In this document: piece after piece, positions 62,889 through 64,000 of the stretch
How the letters are laid out: every line of letters starts with the position of its first letter
How positions within the stretch are numbered: position 1 is the first letter of the stretch
Source of the DNA: Natrinema sp. SYSU A 869
Lineage (GTDB): Archaea; Halobacteriota; Halobacteria; Halobacteriales; Natrialbaceae
Direction: 5' to 3'
NCBI RefSeq assembly: GCF_019879105.1
Contig: NZ_CP082249.1
Span: 310,001-374,000, forward strand
DNA: 64,000 bases
Notes under the pieces: model-generated
The model's input: only the letters and a program-made list of their open reading frames with translations
Databases searched by the model: none
Told to the model about the DNA's origin: nothing
Program-made: the position numbers and the translations under genes

Positions 62889-63017
62889 ATGGTACAGCCT
62901 TATGGCCGCTGTCAGCACTGCGGGGAACGCCTCTATGGCCACATCGAGGGCGGTTACCAGTGTCTGAACTGTGACCGACGGTACACGACGGCCGACCTCG
63001 AGAATCAGACGGCCTGA
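62889..63017 (+). CDS. 42-residue zinc-finger microprotein
   Basis: ATG 62889 opens MVQPYGRCQHCGERLYGHIE and continues GGYQCLNCDRRYTTADLENQTA before TGA 63017. Two CxxC knuckles (CQHC at 8-11 and CLNC at 25-28) make one zinc ribbon. Haloarchaea encode many such single zinc-finger microproteins (CPxCG-type). Some are known to affect swarming or stress, but the role here is unknown. The coding bias and knuckles make it real despite its size. Confidence 0.72.
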   Translation: MVQPYGRCQHCGERLYGHIEGGYQCLNCDRRYTTADLENQTA

Positions 63018-63110
63018 TCGCGTTCTCGGTCAGACCTGCCGTCTCGGGCGCTCGAGCGTCGAGAGCCGTCGGTCGCTCGCGCGCGAGCGGTGTGATATCG
63101 TTTTGCCCGC

Positions 63111-63511
63111 GTGGCCGACGATAGTTCGGCATTCTACTGGACATGGTCTGGATCGGCGTTCGAACCCGAAGTGCGGGTGGACCTGGCTGCCCGCGTATCA
63201 GTATTGATCATCGCCGGCTTCACTCGGTGATGGCGTCTGGCCGCGCTGACGGGGCTGTTTCTCATCGTCAACCCCCTGTTGTTTCCGGACCCCGAATCGG
63301 TGTCGGACGACTGGCTGTCCACCGTCGTCCGCGCCGAACAACAGTGGAGTGAGCGCGGGAGCCCGTTTCTCGGACTCGACTTCCCGCAGGTGCTGAACCT
63401 CATTCAGCTCCCCTCTTCGCATACAACTCTGTCGTGTACAAACGACGGCCGCTCGCGACTGCGGCGACAATGGGACTGAAACTGTGGTTTGTCGCCGAAC
63501 TGGTTCAGTGA
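63111..63511 (+). pseudogene. Broken small membrane protein gene
   Basis: One protein can be followed through several lesions. The first part reads VADDSSAFYWTWSGSAFEPE, then RVSVLIIAGF, an in-frame TGA near 63227-63229, then RLAALTGLFLIVNPLLFPDP, WLSTVVRAEQQWSERG and FPQVLNLIQLP. It then passes into another frame, FAYNSVVYKRRPLATAATMG..., ending VAELVQ at 63511. One missing base near 63412-63418 explains the shift, and the stop needs a separate change. Function unknown. Confidence 0.6.
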
Positions 63512-63608
63512 TACGACCTGTGACAGGGACTCAAGGACGGTGGCTCGAGTCCACTGTTAACGCGATTGAAATGGGATACGACGGCTGACTCGAGACAGGA
63601 ATCGGACG

Positions 63609-63615
63609 ATTTAAC
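63609..63615 (+). promoter_or_regulatory. Possible box A of the tRNA gene
   Basis: atttaac near 63609-63615 is about 30-35 nt before the tRNA 5' end, the expected distance allowing for a short leader. Confidence 0.35.
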
Positions 63616-63644
63616 CGCGATGAGCGTCTCAGAGTCGACTGCGT

Positions 63645-63727
63645 GCGAGGGTAGCCAAGCGGTCAACGGCGGCGGACTCAAGATCCGCTCTCGTAGGAGT
63701 TCGTGGGTTCGATCCCCTCCCCTCGCA
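63645..63727 (+). tRNA. tRNA-Leu (anticodon CAA)
   Basis: An 83-nt class II tRNA. The acceptor stem gcgaggg pairs with ccctcgc and the discriminator is A. The D arm has GCC...GGC, and the anticodon arm is gcgga-ctCAAga-tccgc. A long variable arm (14 nt) marks Leu/Ser; the anticodon gives Leu reading UUG. The T loop is ttcgatc with stem gtggg/ccctc, which has one U-U mismatch. There is no encoded CCA and no intron. Confidence 0.92.
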
Positions 63728-63763
63728 CTGACCACAGTGCGCGGCAAGACGGAGCGTCTTGCC
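63725..63763 (+). terminator. Two tandem hairpins behind the tRNA
   Basis: Hairpin one is gcactg-acca-cagtgc (63725-63740), overlapping the last three tRNA bases. Hairpin two is ggcaagac-ggagc-gtcttgcc (63743-63763). Both are perfect. They could mark the 3' end of the tRNA transcript or guide 3' processing. There is no T-run. Confidence 0.5.
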
Positions 63764-63899
63764 CTCGCAAACTTCTGATGCCGATCCTACTGCGACCAGC
63801 GGCTGGCTCGTCGTCGCGTGATCTGTGTCCGTGGTTTGCCTGATCGCACTCACGCATGATTCAGTATTTTCCGTACGGTGAGCAGTAGATATAAGTTGC

Positions 63900-63999
63900 A
63901 ATGGGTCAACTGTTAGACTGGAAGTCAGTCTCCAGAATGTGGGGTAGCACGCAAATGCCCCGGGTGCAGGAACACCCGAGACTTGGCTTCCCAACCCAT
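63900..63999. ncRNA. Candidate structured RNA or element end
   Basis: Bases atgggt (63901-63906) pair with acccat (63994-63999), and inside lie three hairpins: agactg-gaagt-cagtct (63915-63931), ggggta with tgcccc (63940-63961), and cgggtg-caggaa-cacccg (63961-63978). An AT block tagatataag (63887-63896) sits before it. No protein is likely. It may be an RNA gene, an mRNA leader or the end of a mobile element cut by the window edge. Confidence 0.4.
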
Positions 64000-64000
64000 G

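Noticed and set aside
63645-63727. Integration site with duplicated tRNA end
   Set aside because: No second copy of the tRNA 3' end and no integrase could be found within the window.

Overview
The window is chromosomal DNA of a haloarchaeon, most likely a Natrialbaceae-type organism (Natrinema/Haloterrigena relatives); the family is inference. The basis is GC-rich DNA with G/C third codon positions, strongly acidic proteins, archaeal-only genes (pelota, archaeal Elp3, RqcH, TrmB regulators, Bax1-type DUF790 protein, leaderless promoters with TTTATA-like boxes 24-28 nt before ATG) and the order gyrB-gyrA-regulator-arginase-NADH dehydrogenase, which I recall from other haloarchaea.

Layout. 1-8.5 kb: gyrB-gyrA, a winged-helix regulator, a DtxR-type metal regulator with a perfect palindrome in front of it, an arginase-family hydrolase and type II NADH dehydrogenase. 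8.6-13 kb: a zinc-ribbon DUF4013 membrane protein, a hexapeptide acyltransferase, a small HTH protein, a protein resembling the Nmad3 nucleotide-modification family, and an RNase Z-like metallo-hydrolase. 13-19 kb: an MMPL/RND exporter coupled to a TrmB-type regulator, then pelota. 19-28 kb: small haloarchaeal proteins, RqcH, a ZIP transporter and Elp3. 28-34.4 kb: a complete seven-gene Mrp (Mnh) Na+/H+ antiporter operon A-G with start/stop overlaps; mnhA is split by an apparent one-base deletion. 34.4-46.4 kb: SHOCT protein, response regulator, DUF790/Bax1 nuclease without XPB beside it, OsmC, lipoprotein, two metal-dependent hydrolases, a Zn-ribbon/S1/OB/DHH protein, a NOL1/NOP2/Sun methyltransferase coupled to a separate RNA-binding partner, and a PAC2 protein. 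46.4-60.7 kb: a MITE-like element, cold-shock protein, truncated di-iron (RIC-like) protein, MoxR-DUF58-DUF4129 cluster, aldo/keto reductase, CysD/CysH-like protein, SDR, PQQ-type sugar dehydrogenase, CGYS glutaredoxin and an aspartoacylase-type hydrolase. 60.7-64 kb: a decaying zone with broken genes and a truncated tandem duplicate, a 42-residue zinc-finger microprotein, tRNA-Leu(CAA) and, at the very edge, an unassigned DNA/RNA element that can fold as a closed multi-hairpin structure.

Functional themes are translation quality control (pelota, RqcH, Elp3, RNA methyltransferase), ion and redox homeostasis (Mrp, NDH-2, ZIP, DtxR, RIC-like, OsmC, glutaredoxin) and DNA topology/repair (gyrase, DUF790). 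No prophage, CRISPR array or complete insertion sequence is visible. A striking technical or biological feature is a series of six reading-frame breaks that would all be repaired by adding a single base; these should be checked against reads before being called pseudogenes.
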